From positions 1 through 14,676 of the forward strand of contig PBQF01000076.1 in assembly GCA_002724975.1 (NCBI GenBank): a DNA stretch of 14,676 bases. Direction: 5' to 3'. Shown here piece after piece: positions 8,156-14,608 of this stretch. Position numbers and translations under genes: made by a program. The stretch is from Parcubacteria group bacterium (lineage in GTDB: Bacteria; Patescibacteriota; Minisyncoccia; Phycocordibacterales; GCA-002724975). Position 1 is the stretch's first letter. Each line of letters begins with the position of its first letter. A model generated the notes under the pieces. The model saw only the letters and a program-made list of their open reading frames with translations, was not told where the DNA came from and searched no databases.

Positions 8156-8531
8156 TCTTTTTTATGGAATTTATGAAAGCGTTAAACATTTTTGCGATTT
8201 CTCTTGTTTCGTTTTTCACGATAATGAATCCTTCCTGTGAGACCCATTGTCTTTTCAAAAATATTTCCAGAAGTGTCATGGTTTCGTAAAGAGATCCTCT
8301 TGCAATATAAAGAAAATGGACAAATTCTTTTTTTGAAAAACGTCCTTTGCCTTCTGCTATGTTCATCGGAACAGATGTGCAAGATGATTCTACTTACTCA
8401 ATCAATCGATAATGTTTTCTTTCTGTTTCTATGTTTTCAGCAATTGACAAAACACGATCTGCCCATTCAAGCGATCTTTGCCAGATAAGCAGTTTCTCAT
8501 ATCCAAAATCAATATCATCAATCTTGTCCAA
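8148..8531 (-). pseudogene. Second four-helix-bundle (S23/Avd-like) gene, nonsense mutated
   Basis: A single frame from TTG 8531 (AGAGGTG just upstream) encodes a four-helix-bundle protein similar to the intact copy at 12562-12927. It begins FGYEKLLIWQRSLEWADRVL and later reads SVPMNIAEGKGRFSKKEF and YIARGSLYETMTLLEIF. At codon 46 a TAA (8394-8396) replaces the Gln codon expected from the paralogue: here RKHYRLIE-stop-VESSCTS, there RKHYRLFDQIEASSTS. A single C-to-T change, CAA to TAA, explains it. The rest of the frame is open to the normal end at codon 127, so the loss looks recent. An internal ATG at 8366 could give a 72-residue C-terminal fragment. The family includes 23S rRNA intervening-sequence proteins and the accessory protein (Avd) of diversity-generating retroelements; its cellular role when free-standing is unknown. 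Confidence 0.9.
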
Positions 8532-8553
8532 ATTTCACCTCTGATCTCAAATC

Positions 8554-8590
8554 TACGAGCTACCAGCTACTATCTACCAGCTAATAAGCT
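8554..8590 (-). repeat. Heptamer array D (AGCTGGT type, inverted)
   Basis: The minus strand reads AGCTTAT, one extra T, then AGCTGGT, AGATAGT, AGCTGGT, AGCTCGT in exact seven-base phase. Its units match array C (which also has AGCTGGT and AGCTCGT) but lie on the opposite strand, so the pair forms inverted flanks around the second four-helix-bundle gene. The TAG stop codon of legI (8574-8576) is part of the array, and the last residues of LegI (ELISW) are encoded by it. Confidence 0.8.
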
Positions 8591-9575
8591 CATCAATATT
8601 ATAATCTTTTCTCGCTCGTTGGCCTATCACCTCATCCCACCGCATGGGGCTGATCCCCGTTCCGGGACGCTTTATGGTCAGATTTTCTTCGGTGAATGCT
8701 TCTCCTTTGCGGATATCCCGGGCCGCCACGATGCTTTTTCTGGCAATGACCATGTTTTTTAGTTCTGAGGGACTGGGCTTTTTGATGCCGTTTCCTAAGG
8801 TCTTTTCTATATTGCGAATAGCGTTAACCATGGTCTTGAGTTCGTCTTGTTCAAGGGATGCCCTATGATCCGGGCCTTTCATGTTTTTATCAAGTGTGAA
8901 ATGTTTTTCAATAACGATCGCACCAAGGGCTACCGCTGCGATAGGGATTTCTATTCCAAGTGTATGATCCGAATAACCCACGCGTACACAAAACTTAAGG
9001 GCTATGGTCTCCATGGCTGTTAAGTTTACATCCTGCATTGGTGTGGGATATTCCGTATTGCAGTGCAGAACTGTGATGTTTTTAAGCTTTGTTCCGGCTT
9101 CCATGAGCACATCAATGGCATCTTCGATCTCGCCTAAATCAGCCATGCCGGTGGAAAGTATAATTTCTTTTTTCAGCGCCCCTATCTTTCTCAGGTAAGG
9201 CAGATTGGTAATTTCGCCGGATGGAGTCTTGAAAATATCAAGGCCAAGTTCATTTAGCAGGTCTATGCTTTCAAGATCAAACGGGCTGGAGAGGAACTGT
9301 ATATTTTTTTGCCGGCAATGGGCGATGAGTTCTCTGTGAGCATCAACACCCAATTCCAGTTTCTTGATCATCTCAAGCTGGGATTCATCAGCCGTTGTTG
9401 TTTTTTTTTGATATTCCGCCTTTGGGGCGTATCTACTTACAACCTTTTCTGCCTTAAAAGTCTGAAACTTTATAGCATCAGCCCCGGCCTCAACAGCCAC
9501 ATCGATCATCTTTCTGGCAAGTTCTATGCTGCCATTATGATTTACGCCTGCTTCTGCGATGATGAAGGTTTTCAT
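8574..9575 (-). CDS. legI: N,N'-diacetyllegionaminate synthase-type NeuB enzyme
   Basis: This 333-residue protein is a NeuB/LegI/SpsE-type nonulosonic acid synthase, which condenses phosphoenolpyruvate with a 6-carbon amino sugar. The N-terminal TIM-barrel opens with FIIAEAGVNHNGSIELARKM, followed by AGADAIKFQTFKAEKV, ILSTGMADLGEI, HCNTEYPTPMQDVNL and GYSDHTLGIEIPIAAVALGA. IEKHFTLDKNMKGPDHRASL closes the metal/substrate site. The C-terminal SAF (antifreeze-like) domain begins near residue 275 with SIVAARDIRKGEAFTEENL. The gene starts 10 bases after the radical SAM stop codon with no strong Shine-Dalgarno sequence. Its final codons and stop lie in repeat array D. Length and motifs are normal. 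Legionaminic acid as the product is inferred from the neighbouring genes. Confidence 0.92.
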   Translation of the reverse strand: MKTFIIAEAGVNHNGSIELARKMIDVAVEAGADAIKFQTFKAEKVVSRYAPKAEYQKKTTTADESQLEMIKKLELGVDAHRELIAHCRQKNIQFLSSPFDLESIDLLNELGLDIFKTPSGEITNLPYLRKIGALKKEIILSTGMADLGEIEDAIDVLMEAGTKLKNITVLHCNTEYPTPMQDVNLTAMETIALKFCVRVGYSDHTLGIEIPIAAVALGAIVIEKHFTLDKNMKGPDHRASLEQDELKTMVNAIRNIEKTLGNGIKKPSPSELKNMVIARKSIVAARDIRKGEAFTEENLTIKRPGTGISPMRWDEVIGQRARKDYNIDELISW

Positions 9576-9585
9576 TTTTGGTCAA

Positions 9586-10608
9586 TCACTTATCTATTTT
9601 TTCATATACAATTTTAAAAATCTTTTCACCTTGTATTTTGTCTTTAATTGTTTTAATAATATATCCTATCTTATTTCCTGGACGTCCATACCACTCATTA
9701 CAATATTTACATGGCTCTCTATCATGATTATTTTCACATTCTTCTAATCTTATCCTTTGTAATAAATCATTATTCCATATTTGCTGAAGTGTTTCCTTTC
9801 TAATATCTCCTAGTATTAATTTCCCTTCCATATCGTGACAACAGGGAACAACTCTTCCATCCCAAAGAATTATAACACTTGTCCAAAACCAGTCACAAGG
9901 ATACCTTTTAATACGTTCCCCAAAATACCAATTATCTTCCGAAGATATACTTCCATCTATCTGTCCTGCCCTTGTCGAAAAACTTTTTACAGTAATACGA
10001 TTAACAGATGTCTTTTCCCAATATTTAATATAATCATCAATTAAAGGCACAGATTCATTAGTTTTTATAACATTTAAATCCACAAAAGGGGTTTTAGCAC
10101 CCAAAGATTCCTTATAATTAAGAAAATCTATTATATATTTTTTAACTTTATCATAATTACCATTTACTCTATACTTCTCATATATTTCTTTTGATACACC
10201 ATCAAAAGCAATAATCAAATAATCTAATCCGTTACTTATAATATCTTTCGATTTTTCTAGATTTAAAATACTTGCATTAGTTGATAAGCCTACTGCTAAT
10301 TTATATTTTTTGCATAGTGCTATCATTTTGCCCAACTTTGGATGCAGTAAAGATTCTCCATGAAAATGAAGTTGAACAATATCATTTGAGAATACTGTTG
10401 TATCTAAAATATGTTTAAGTAATTCTTCTGACATAAAACCTGACTCTCTAGTAAACGGGGGACAAAAGGAACATCTGTAGTTACATCTATTAGTTAATTC
10501 TATTGCTATAACTTTAGGATAGTTATTAACTACAATTCTTCTTTCTATGTAATCTTCAGCCATATTAAATGAATTATAATACTGGTTTAACTTTTTAATT
10601 ATTTTCAT
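9586..10608 (-). CDS. Radical SAM/SPASM domain protein
   Basis: This 340-residue radical SAM enzyme carries the 4Fe-4S motif CX3CX2C as ELTNRCNYRCSFCPP (about residues 38-52). The barrel continues with LHFHGESLLHPKLGK, GLSTNASIL and YLIIAFDGVSKEIYEKYR. The C-terminal SPASM-type region has cysteines in YPCDWFW, VVPCCHDMEG and EPCKYCNEW, probably ligating auxiliary clusters. SPASM proteins modify peptides or small molecules by radical chemistry; the substrate here is unknown. Its place between legH and legI suggests tailoring of the sugar or of the glycosylated carrier, but that is only inference. AGGA (10615-10618) precedes the ATG at proper spacing. The gene is strikingly AT-rich beside its GC-richer neighbours, which points to later insertion into the operon. 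Confidence 0.9.
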   Translation of the reverse strand: MKIIKKLNQYYNSFNMAEDYIERRIVVNNYPKVIAIELTNRCNYRCSFCPPFTRESGFMSEELLKHILDTTVFSNDIVQLHFHGESLLHPKLGKMIALCKKYKLAVGLSTNASILNLEKSKDIISNGLDYLIIAFDGVSKEIYEKYRVNGNYDKVKKYIIDFLNYKESLGAKTPFVDLNVIKTNESVPLIDDYIKYWEKTSVNRITVKSFSTRAGQIDGSISSEDNWYFGERIKRYPCDWFWTSVIILWDGRVVPCCHDMEGKLILGDIRKETLQQIWNNDLLQRIRLEECENNHDREPCKYCNEWYGRPGNKIGYIIKTIKDKIQGEKIFKIVYEKIDK

Positions 10609-10644
10609 GATATTTCCTGATGGATGGCAAAATGTTTGAAATTT

Positions 10645-10676
10645 CCCCAGTGAAATATGCTCCGCATTTCACGGGG
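10645..10676. other. Strong imperfect palindrome between legH and the radical SAM gene
   Basis: CCCC, a bulged A and GTGAAAT pair with ATTTCAC and GGGG, giving 11 base pairs. The nine-base interior can form a further GC/GC pair around a TCC loop. No T-run follows on either strand, so it is not a standard terminator. It could be a REP-like palindrome, an mRNA processing or stability hairpin, or the scar of an insertion. Confidence 0.75.
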
Positions 10677-10685
10677 CAGGCAAAG

Positions 10686-11297
10686 CTAAAAGCCCAAAGA
10701 ATTTGGGGGAACATTCTTAGTAATTTTTGCACCGCAACCTATTACTGCATTTTCACCAATCTCAATATATTCTTTACAAACGGCATTGCTGCCGAAAAAT
10801 GTACCTGTACCGACTTTAACGCCACCGTTGATTACTGCATTTGTTGAAATATGGCAATGATCTTCGATGACGGCATCGTGCTCGATAAGTGCCCTGGTAT
10901 TGATGATGCAATTTTTATTTATTTTTGCTCCAGCATTCACCAGCGCATAATGCATAACGATAGTCCCCTCTTCAATCTTGGCATGCTTGGAAACATAGGC
11001 AAGGGGGGAAACAATTACCGGTAATTTTACCCCTGATTCCTTCAACGTTTGAAAAATCCTTATCCGTTTTTCCGGACTCTTTATTTGACCCAGAGTGATC
11101 AGGAAGTTTTCGTATTCATTTACAAGCCGCGGCAGGTCATCGTCCGTAGCAATAATCTTATATCCCAAGATCTCTTGGTGGAGTTCTTCTGGCAAATCCA
11201 CAATACCTGCAATCCTAAATGTCCCAGCTTGCTCAATTACATCAATGCAGGACTTACAGTGACCTCCGCCGCCGATTAGTATAATTTTTTCTTTCAT
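10686..11297 (-). CDS. legH: LegH/NeuD-like sugar N-acetyltransferase
   Basis: This 203-residue protein of the NeuD/PglD/LegH family has an N-terminal Rossmann-like part starting KIILIGGGGHCKSCIDVIEQ. A left-handed beta-helix follows, with imperfect hexapeptide repeats from about residue 95 to the end (AKIEEGTIVMHYALVNAGAK, then INKNCIINTRALIEHDAVIE). The His of IEHDAVIEDHCHIS fits the catalytic base of this family. It would transfer acetyl from acetyl-CoA to the 4-amino group made by LegC. Its ATG overlaps the legC stop as ATGA (11294-11297), which implies translational coupling. The protein ends NVPPNSLGF, slightly shorter than some homologues, but all coils appear present. Confidence 0.87.
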   Translation of the reverse strand: MKEKIILIGGGGHCKSCIDVIEQAGTFRIAGIVDLPEELHQEILGYKIIATDDDLPRLVNEYENFLITLGQIKSPEKRIRIFQTLKESGVKLPVIVSPLAYVSKHAKIEEGTIVMHYALVNAGAKINKNCIINTRALIEHDAVIEDHCHISTNAVINGGVKVGTGTFFGSNAVCKEYIEIGENAVIGCGAKITKNVPPNSLGF

Positions 11298-12457
11298 ATC
11301 CTTACACTACTCGGAATATTGACCACCCTGTCTTCAAGCCACTGTGCATTTATCAGCGCATCAGTCTGGCAATCTTGGTACATTTCAAGTTGATTTAGCA
11401 ACTTCCAGACAGGGCGTGTCATGACTTTTGCCTCGTTTGTTGCTTTCAAAAATTCGTCACGTGTTTTGCGATCGAGTAGGATAATTGCGTTAAGCCAGAA
11501 ACTTGACCGGGCGTAATCTGGTTCACAGACGAAGGGAATGTCCAAGAGTCCAAAAAAGTCTTGATATATTTTAGCCAGTTCACGCTTATTTTCTAGGAAA
11601 AAGTCCAGTTGCTCCAGTTGTGCACATGCAAGGGCTGCGTTTAGATTCGGAAGACGGTAATTGTAACCAATCGCGTCATGAATGTATTCATAGGGGTGTT
11701 GAACTTTGGCTGTTGTCGTTATGTGTTTCGCTTTCTTGGCAAAAGTTTCATCATTTGTAACAATTGCTCCACCTCCACCACAGGTAACTGTTTTGTTACC
11801 GTTAAAACTGTAAACACCAAATAATCCAAAAGTGCCTGTGTGCCGGCCATTGTAAAAGCTTCCAAACGACTCCGCGGCATCTTCGATTAGAGCTATATTA
11901 TAATGTTCGCAAATCCCGGCAATGGAATCAATCTGGCAGGGGTGTCCGAAAGTGTGCATGGGAGCGCACGCCGCGATCCGTTTTCCGGTAGCCTTATTGT
12001 AGCAGCCTTGATTTGTTGTCTGTGTATTGGATTTTAGAAACTCTTTCAAAGCCGTAGGATCAAGGCCCAATGTTTTCCTGCTTACATCAAGGAAAATGGG
12101 TTTAGCTCCACAATATGAAATAGTATTGGCCGTTGCTACAAAGCTAAGAGGCTGTGTGATCACCTCATCGCCTGGTTGAACGCCTGCCAGGTCAAGGGCA
12201 ATATGTAACGCACATGTACCGTTTACCGTGGCCACAGCGAATGCAGTTCCAGTAATTCTGCATATCATTTCCTCAAAGCGATCAACATATTCGCCGACAG
12301 AGGAAACAAAGGTGGAACCTATAGCATCAACTACGTATTCCTTTTCCCTGCCGACAAATCTGGGCGCATGAAGTGGAACAGGAATTTCTTCAGGGTAGAG
12401 AGACTTGATAAAATCGATAATCTCTGAAAATGAATTTGATGCTGATTTTTTTATCAT
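11294..12457 (-). CDS. legC: LegC-type PLP-dependent sugar aminotransferase
   Basis: This 387-residue DegT/DnrJ/EryC1 family aminotransferase matches the LegC subgroup, starting with SLYPEEIPVPLHAPRFVGRE and FVSSVGEYVDRFEE. The PLP site shows ATVNGTCALHIALDLAGV, the aspartate-containing ALIEDAAESFGSFYNGRHTG and the Schiff-base lysine in YSFNGNKTVTCGGGGA. It would aminate C4 of the 4-keto intermediate made by LegB, with glutamate as likely donor. It overlaps legH by four bases. The ATG at 12457 directly follows repeat array A with no good Shine-Dalgarno sequence; the nearest purines are GAG in the last repeat unit. Length and motifs are complete. Confidence 0.92.
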   Translation of the reverse strand: MIKKSASNSFSEIIDFIKSLYPEEIPVPLHAPRFVGREKEYVVDAIGSTFVSSVGEYVDRFEEMICRITGTAFAVATVNGTCALHIALDLAGVQPGDEVITQPLSFVATANTISYCGAKPIFLDVSRKTLGLDPTALKEFLKSNTQTTNQGCYNKATGKRIAACAPMHTFGHPCQIDSIAGICEHYNIALIEDAAESFGSFYNGRHTGTFGLFGVYSFNGNKTVTCGGGGAIVTNDETFAKKAKHITTTAKVQHPYEYIHDAIGYNYRLPNLNAALACAQLEQLDFFLENKRELAKIYQDFFGLLDIPFVCEPDYARSSFWLNAIILLDRKTRDEFLKATNEAKVMTRPVWKLLNQLEMYQDCQTDALINAQWLEDRVVNIPSSVRI

Positions 12458-12463
12458 AAATTT

Positions 12464-12559
12464 AAGCTCGAAGATAGAAGCTCAAAGCTGAAAGCATTGG
12501 AGTTCAAAGCGTATAAAAATAAAGCTCAAAGGTAAAAGGTCAAAGATTAGGGTGAAAGG
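12464..12559 (+). repeat. Heptamer array A (AGCTNAA type)
   Basis: The plus strand reads AGCTCGA, AGATAGA, AGCTCAA, AGCTGAA, then looser units (AGTTCAA, AGCGTAT) and AGCTCAA, AGGTAAA, AGGTCAA, AGATTAG, GGTGAAA, mostly in seven-base steps. It fills the space between the stop codon of the intact four-helix-bundle gene and the start codon of legC, ending about seven bases from that ATG. Confidence 0.8.
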
Positions 12560-12561
12560 TA

Positions 12562-12927
12562 CTATGGCTTGTAAAGGGAATTTATGAGTCCTTTTATCAT
12601 GGAAGCGATTTCTATTCCTTCCTTCTCCAATTCCAAATAGGCAGAATCCGTAATCCGGTTCTTTCTGCGAAATATTTCCAGCAAGGTCATCGTTTCATAC
12701 AGAGAGCCACGTGCAATGTAGCAGAATTGAATAAACTCCTTCTTCGAATTTCTCCCTTTGCCCTCCGCCAAGTTCATTGATACGCTGGTTGAACTCGCTT
12801 CAATTTGGTCAAAAAGCCTATAGTGTTTCCTCCCGGTATCAATTGCTTCAACGAGTTCTATGACCCTCACTGCAATATCAACAGAACGATTCCACACATC
12901 AAGATTTTCATAACCAAGCTTCTTCAT
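12562..12927 (-). CDS. Four-helix-bundle protein (S23/Avd-like)
   Basis: This 121-residue protein of the four-helix-bundle family (S23 rRNA intervening-sequence protein, Avd-like) is intact. It begins KKLGYENLDVWNRSVDIAVR and has the family core SVSMNLAEGKGRNSKKEF followed by YIARGSLYETMTLLEIFRRK. Four amphipathic helices are predicted from the heptad spacing. Known relatives are encoded in inserts of 23S rRNA genes and, as Avd, work with the reverse transcriptase of diversity-generating retroelements; free-standing members have no established function. The ATG has GGGAT a few bases upstream. It sits between legB and legC, bracketed by repeat arrays A and B of the same subtype in opposite orientation. 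A decayed paralogue stands in the same kind of bracket at 8148-8531. It is unrelated to sugar chemistry, so it probably inserted into the operon. Confidence 0.9.
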   Translation of the reverse strand: MKKLGYENLDVWNRSVDIAVRVIELVEAIDTGRKHYRLFDQIEASSTSVSMNLAEGKGRNSKKEFIQFCYIARGSLYETMTLLEIFRRKNRITDSAYLELEKEGIEIASMIKGLINSLYKP

Positions 12928-12936
12928 CTTATCCCT

Positions 12937-12984
12937 TGCAGCTTTGAGCGTTCAGCTTCCATGCTTATATGCTTTAGGCTTCTA
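12937..12984 (-). repeat. Heptamer array B (AGCTNAA type, inverted)
   Basis: The minus strand reads AGCCTAA, AGCATAT, AGCATGG, AGCTGAA, CGCTCAA, AGCTGCA, with an extra A after two of the units. The subtype is the same as array A, on the opposite strand. The array begins in the TAG stop codon of legB (12982-12984) and ends just before the Shine-Dalgarno sequence of the four-helix-bundle gene. Confidence 0.75.
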
Positions 12985-13983
12985 CAAATTATAGATATCT
13001 GTTTTATATTTGCGCAGATTTTCAGGGTTTGTAAACCAGGCGATCGTTTTTTCAAGCCCTTCTCCTATTGGATACTTTGGTTCAAAACCGGTCAATTCCC
13101 TTATTTTTGTATTATCGCACCACAGGCGAAACACTTCGGATTTTTCGGGCCTAAGGCGTGTATTATCCGAGATTATTTGCACATCGGAATTCATTATTTC
13201 CTTTATTTTATTAACCAAGTCTCCAATGGCAATCTCAAAGTTGGAACCAATATTTACCGTCTCACCAATCGCCTTTTCGCATTCTGCCAGAGCAATAAAT
13301 CCATTACATATATCTTCAACATAGCTCAGATCTCGTGTTGGAGTCATATCGCCCAGCTTTATCACCCTTTTGCCACTTGCTATCTGGGTTATTATAGTCG
13401 GGATAACTGCCCGTGCCGACTGGCGGGGACCATATGTGTTAAAGGGCCGTGCTATAGTCAAGGGTAGCTCAAAAGCATTGAAAAAACTTCTAGCCATTGC
13501 ATCCGCTCCGATTTTTGAGGCGCTGTATGGTGACTGGGGCTGCAATGGATGTTTTTCATCAATGGGAACATATTGAGCAGTACCATAAACTTCGGACGTG
13601 GAAGTATGGATCACACGCGTGCACCCATTTTCGAGCGCGGCCTGGCATATATTCAGCGTTCCCTTGATATTGGTATCCACATAGCTGTCAGGCGCAATGT
13701 AAGAATAGGGTATTCCAATGAGGGCCGCCAAATGAAAGATGATATCCACATCCTTGACGATTCGCTTGCAATAATGGGGGTCGCACACATCTCCGGTGAG
13801 CACTTCTATATTATTCAGGCAATCAATGCCCTCCAGCCAGCCCCAGTAATTAAAGGAATTATAGTAACTCAGAGCCTTTACATTGGCGCCTTGCTTTACG
13901 AGCATTTCAGTAAGATGAGAGCCGATGAAGCCGTCAGCACCGGTTATTAGGATTTTCTTGTTGGTTTCCTTCACTCGGTTCAT
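12982..13983 (-). CDS. legB: LegB-type nucleotide-sugar 4,6-dehydratase
   Basis: This 333-residue extended SDR has the NAD-binding motif ITGADGFIGSHLTEMLVKQG near the N-terminus and the LegB-like block ALSYYNSFNYWGWLEG. The active site shows HTSTSEVYGTAQYVP, then YSASKIGADAMA (YxxxK). RPFNTYGPRQSARAVIPTII and GDMTPTRDLSYVEDIC follow. It would convert GDP- or UDP-GlcNAc to the 4-keto-6-deoxy sugar that LegC aminates. I chose ATG 13983 because it fits the family N-terminus and forms an ATGA overlap with an upstream open frame. The in-frame extension to 14106 adds about 41 unlike residues. The stop codon is joined directly to repeat array B. Confidence 0.92.
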   Translation of the reverse strand: MNRVKETNKKILITGADGFIGSHLTEMLVKQGANVKALSYYNSFNYWGWLEGIDCLNNIEVLTGDVCDPHYCKRIVKDVDIIFHLAALIGIPYSYIAPDSYVDTNIKGTLNICQAALENGCTRVIHTSTSEVYGTAQYVPIDEKHPLQPQSPYSASKIGADAMARSFFNAFELPLTIARPFNTYGPRQSARAVIPTIITQIASGKRVIKLGDMTPTRDLSYVEDICNGFIALAECEKAIGETVNIGSNFEIAIGDLVNKIKEIMNSDVQIISDNTRLRPEKSEVFRLWCDNTKIRELTGFEPKYPIGEGLEKTIAWFTNPENLRKYKTDIYNL

Positions 13984-14087
13984 GTAGTCAGTTTGGTCTC
14001 TTTGAGAAGGCCTGTTTCTACGATCCTTGCCCCCAATTCTGCTAAAAACCTGTAATGCTCCCCGACTGGTGGAAAGTCCAAGGTCTT
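13980..14087 (-). pseudogene. Displaced 3' coding remnant ending at legB
   Basis: In a frame different from both GT2 and legB, 35 sense codons run from just after a TGA to a stop that overlaps the legB start as ATGA. The translation begins KTLDFPPVGEHYRF and ends GARIVETGLLKETKLTT. The stop/start overlap is what a genuine upstream operon gene would show. It may be the true C-terminus of the upstream GT2 after a frameshift, or the tail of another gene whose front was lost. I do not recognise its family, and a 35-codon open run could also be chance. Confidence 0.4.
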
Positions 14088-14608
14088 TCATGATGGACGA
14101 CAGCATCTGCAGTTGTCTTTTGTTTAAAATATGGCAAAACTTTCAATTTGGTAAAACTCGTTTCATCTCCACGCGATTTGAAATTTTCAAAAAAGCCACC
14201 TCTTTCTTGAAACACTTCTTTCCTAAACGCCATATTTGTCCCAATTAATGGTATTACTTCTTCCCCATTTTTACCTTCCATGTAATAATGAATCCAATGG
14301 ATAAAAAGGGCAAACCAACTTTCCGTGTTCAATATTTCAATCTTTCCTCCAACCGCCCCAATAGTGTCATCGTTGTTAAACGTTTTTGCTATTTCAAGAA
14401 CCCAGTGCTCATCAGCAATAGCATCACCGTCAATATATGCTATCATATCTCCTTTAGAAATAAAGACACCCGTATTTCTGGCCACGGAAAGCCCGGAATG
14501 TTCGTTTAATAAATAAGTAATCCTGGGCAACTGGCACTCTTTCAACTTAACCGCCTTCATACAAATATCGGCCGTATGATCTGTCGACCTGTCAACACCC
14601 CCATCTTT
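14042..14608 (-). pseudogene. Family-2 glycosyltransferase, broken at both ends
   Basis: The open frame carries GT2 (GT-A fold) features: DRSTDHTADIC just upstream of the first ATG (14560), then NEHSGLSVARNTGV. The DXD metal site is MIAYIDGDAIADEHWV, and the acceptor region reads IGTNMAFRKEVFQERGG, with GDETSF where many relatives have an ED motif. The conserved DRSTD block lies before ATG 14560, so the real gene began further upstream. In that frame, however, a TAG occurs at 14609-14611, and the remaining 65 bases of the window give no clear GT2 N-terminus in any one frame. At the other end the frame stops at 14042 after FHQSGSITGF, earlier than expected. It was probably a glycosyltransferase of the same glycan locus, now inactive, or the sequence has errors here. 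Confidence 0.75.

Noticed and set aside
8148..8590. Complete diversity-generating retroelement
   Set aside because: The Avd-like proteins suggested it, but no reverse transcriptase and no template/variable repeat pair are visible in the window.
12464..12559. CRISPR array
   Set aside because: The repeats are about seven bases long, degenerate and directly tandem. There are no conserved 25-40 base repeats, no unique spacers and no cas genes.
12805..13467. 220-residue plus-strand ORF
   Set aside because: It lies antisense to legB and the four-helix-bundle gene, both of which are strongly supported. Its translation has no recognisable domain.
13984..14106. Longer LegB protein starting at 14106
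   Set aside because: The extra 41 residues do not resemble the family N-terminus and overlap the GT2 frame. ATG 13983 gives the expected start and an ATGA junction.
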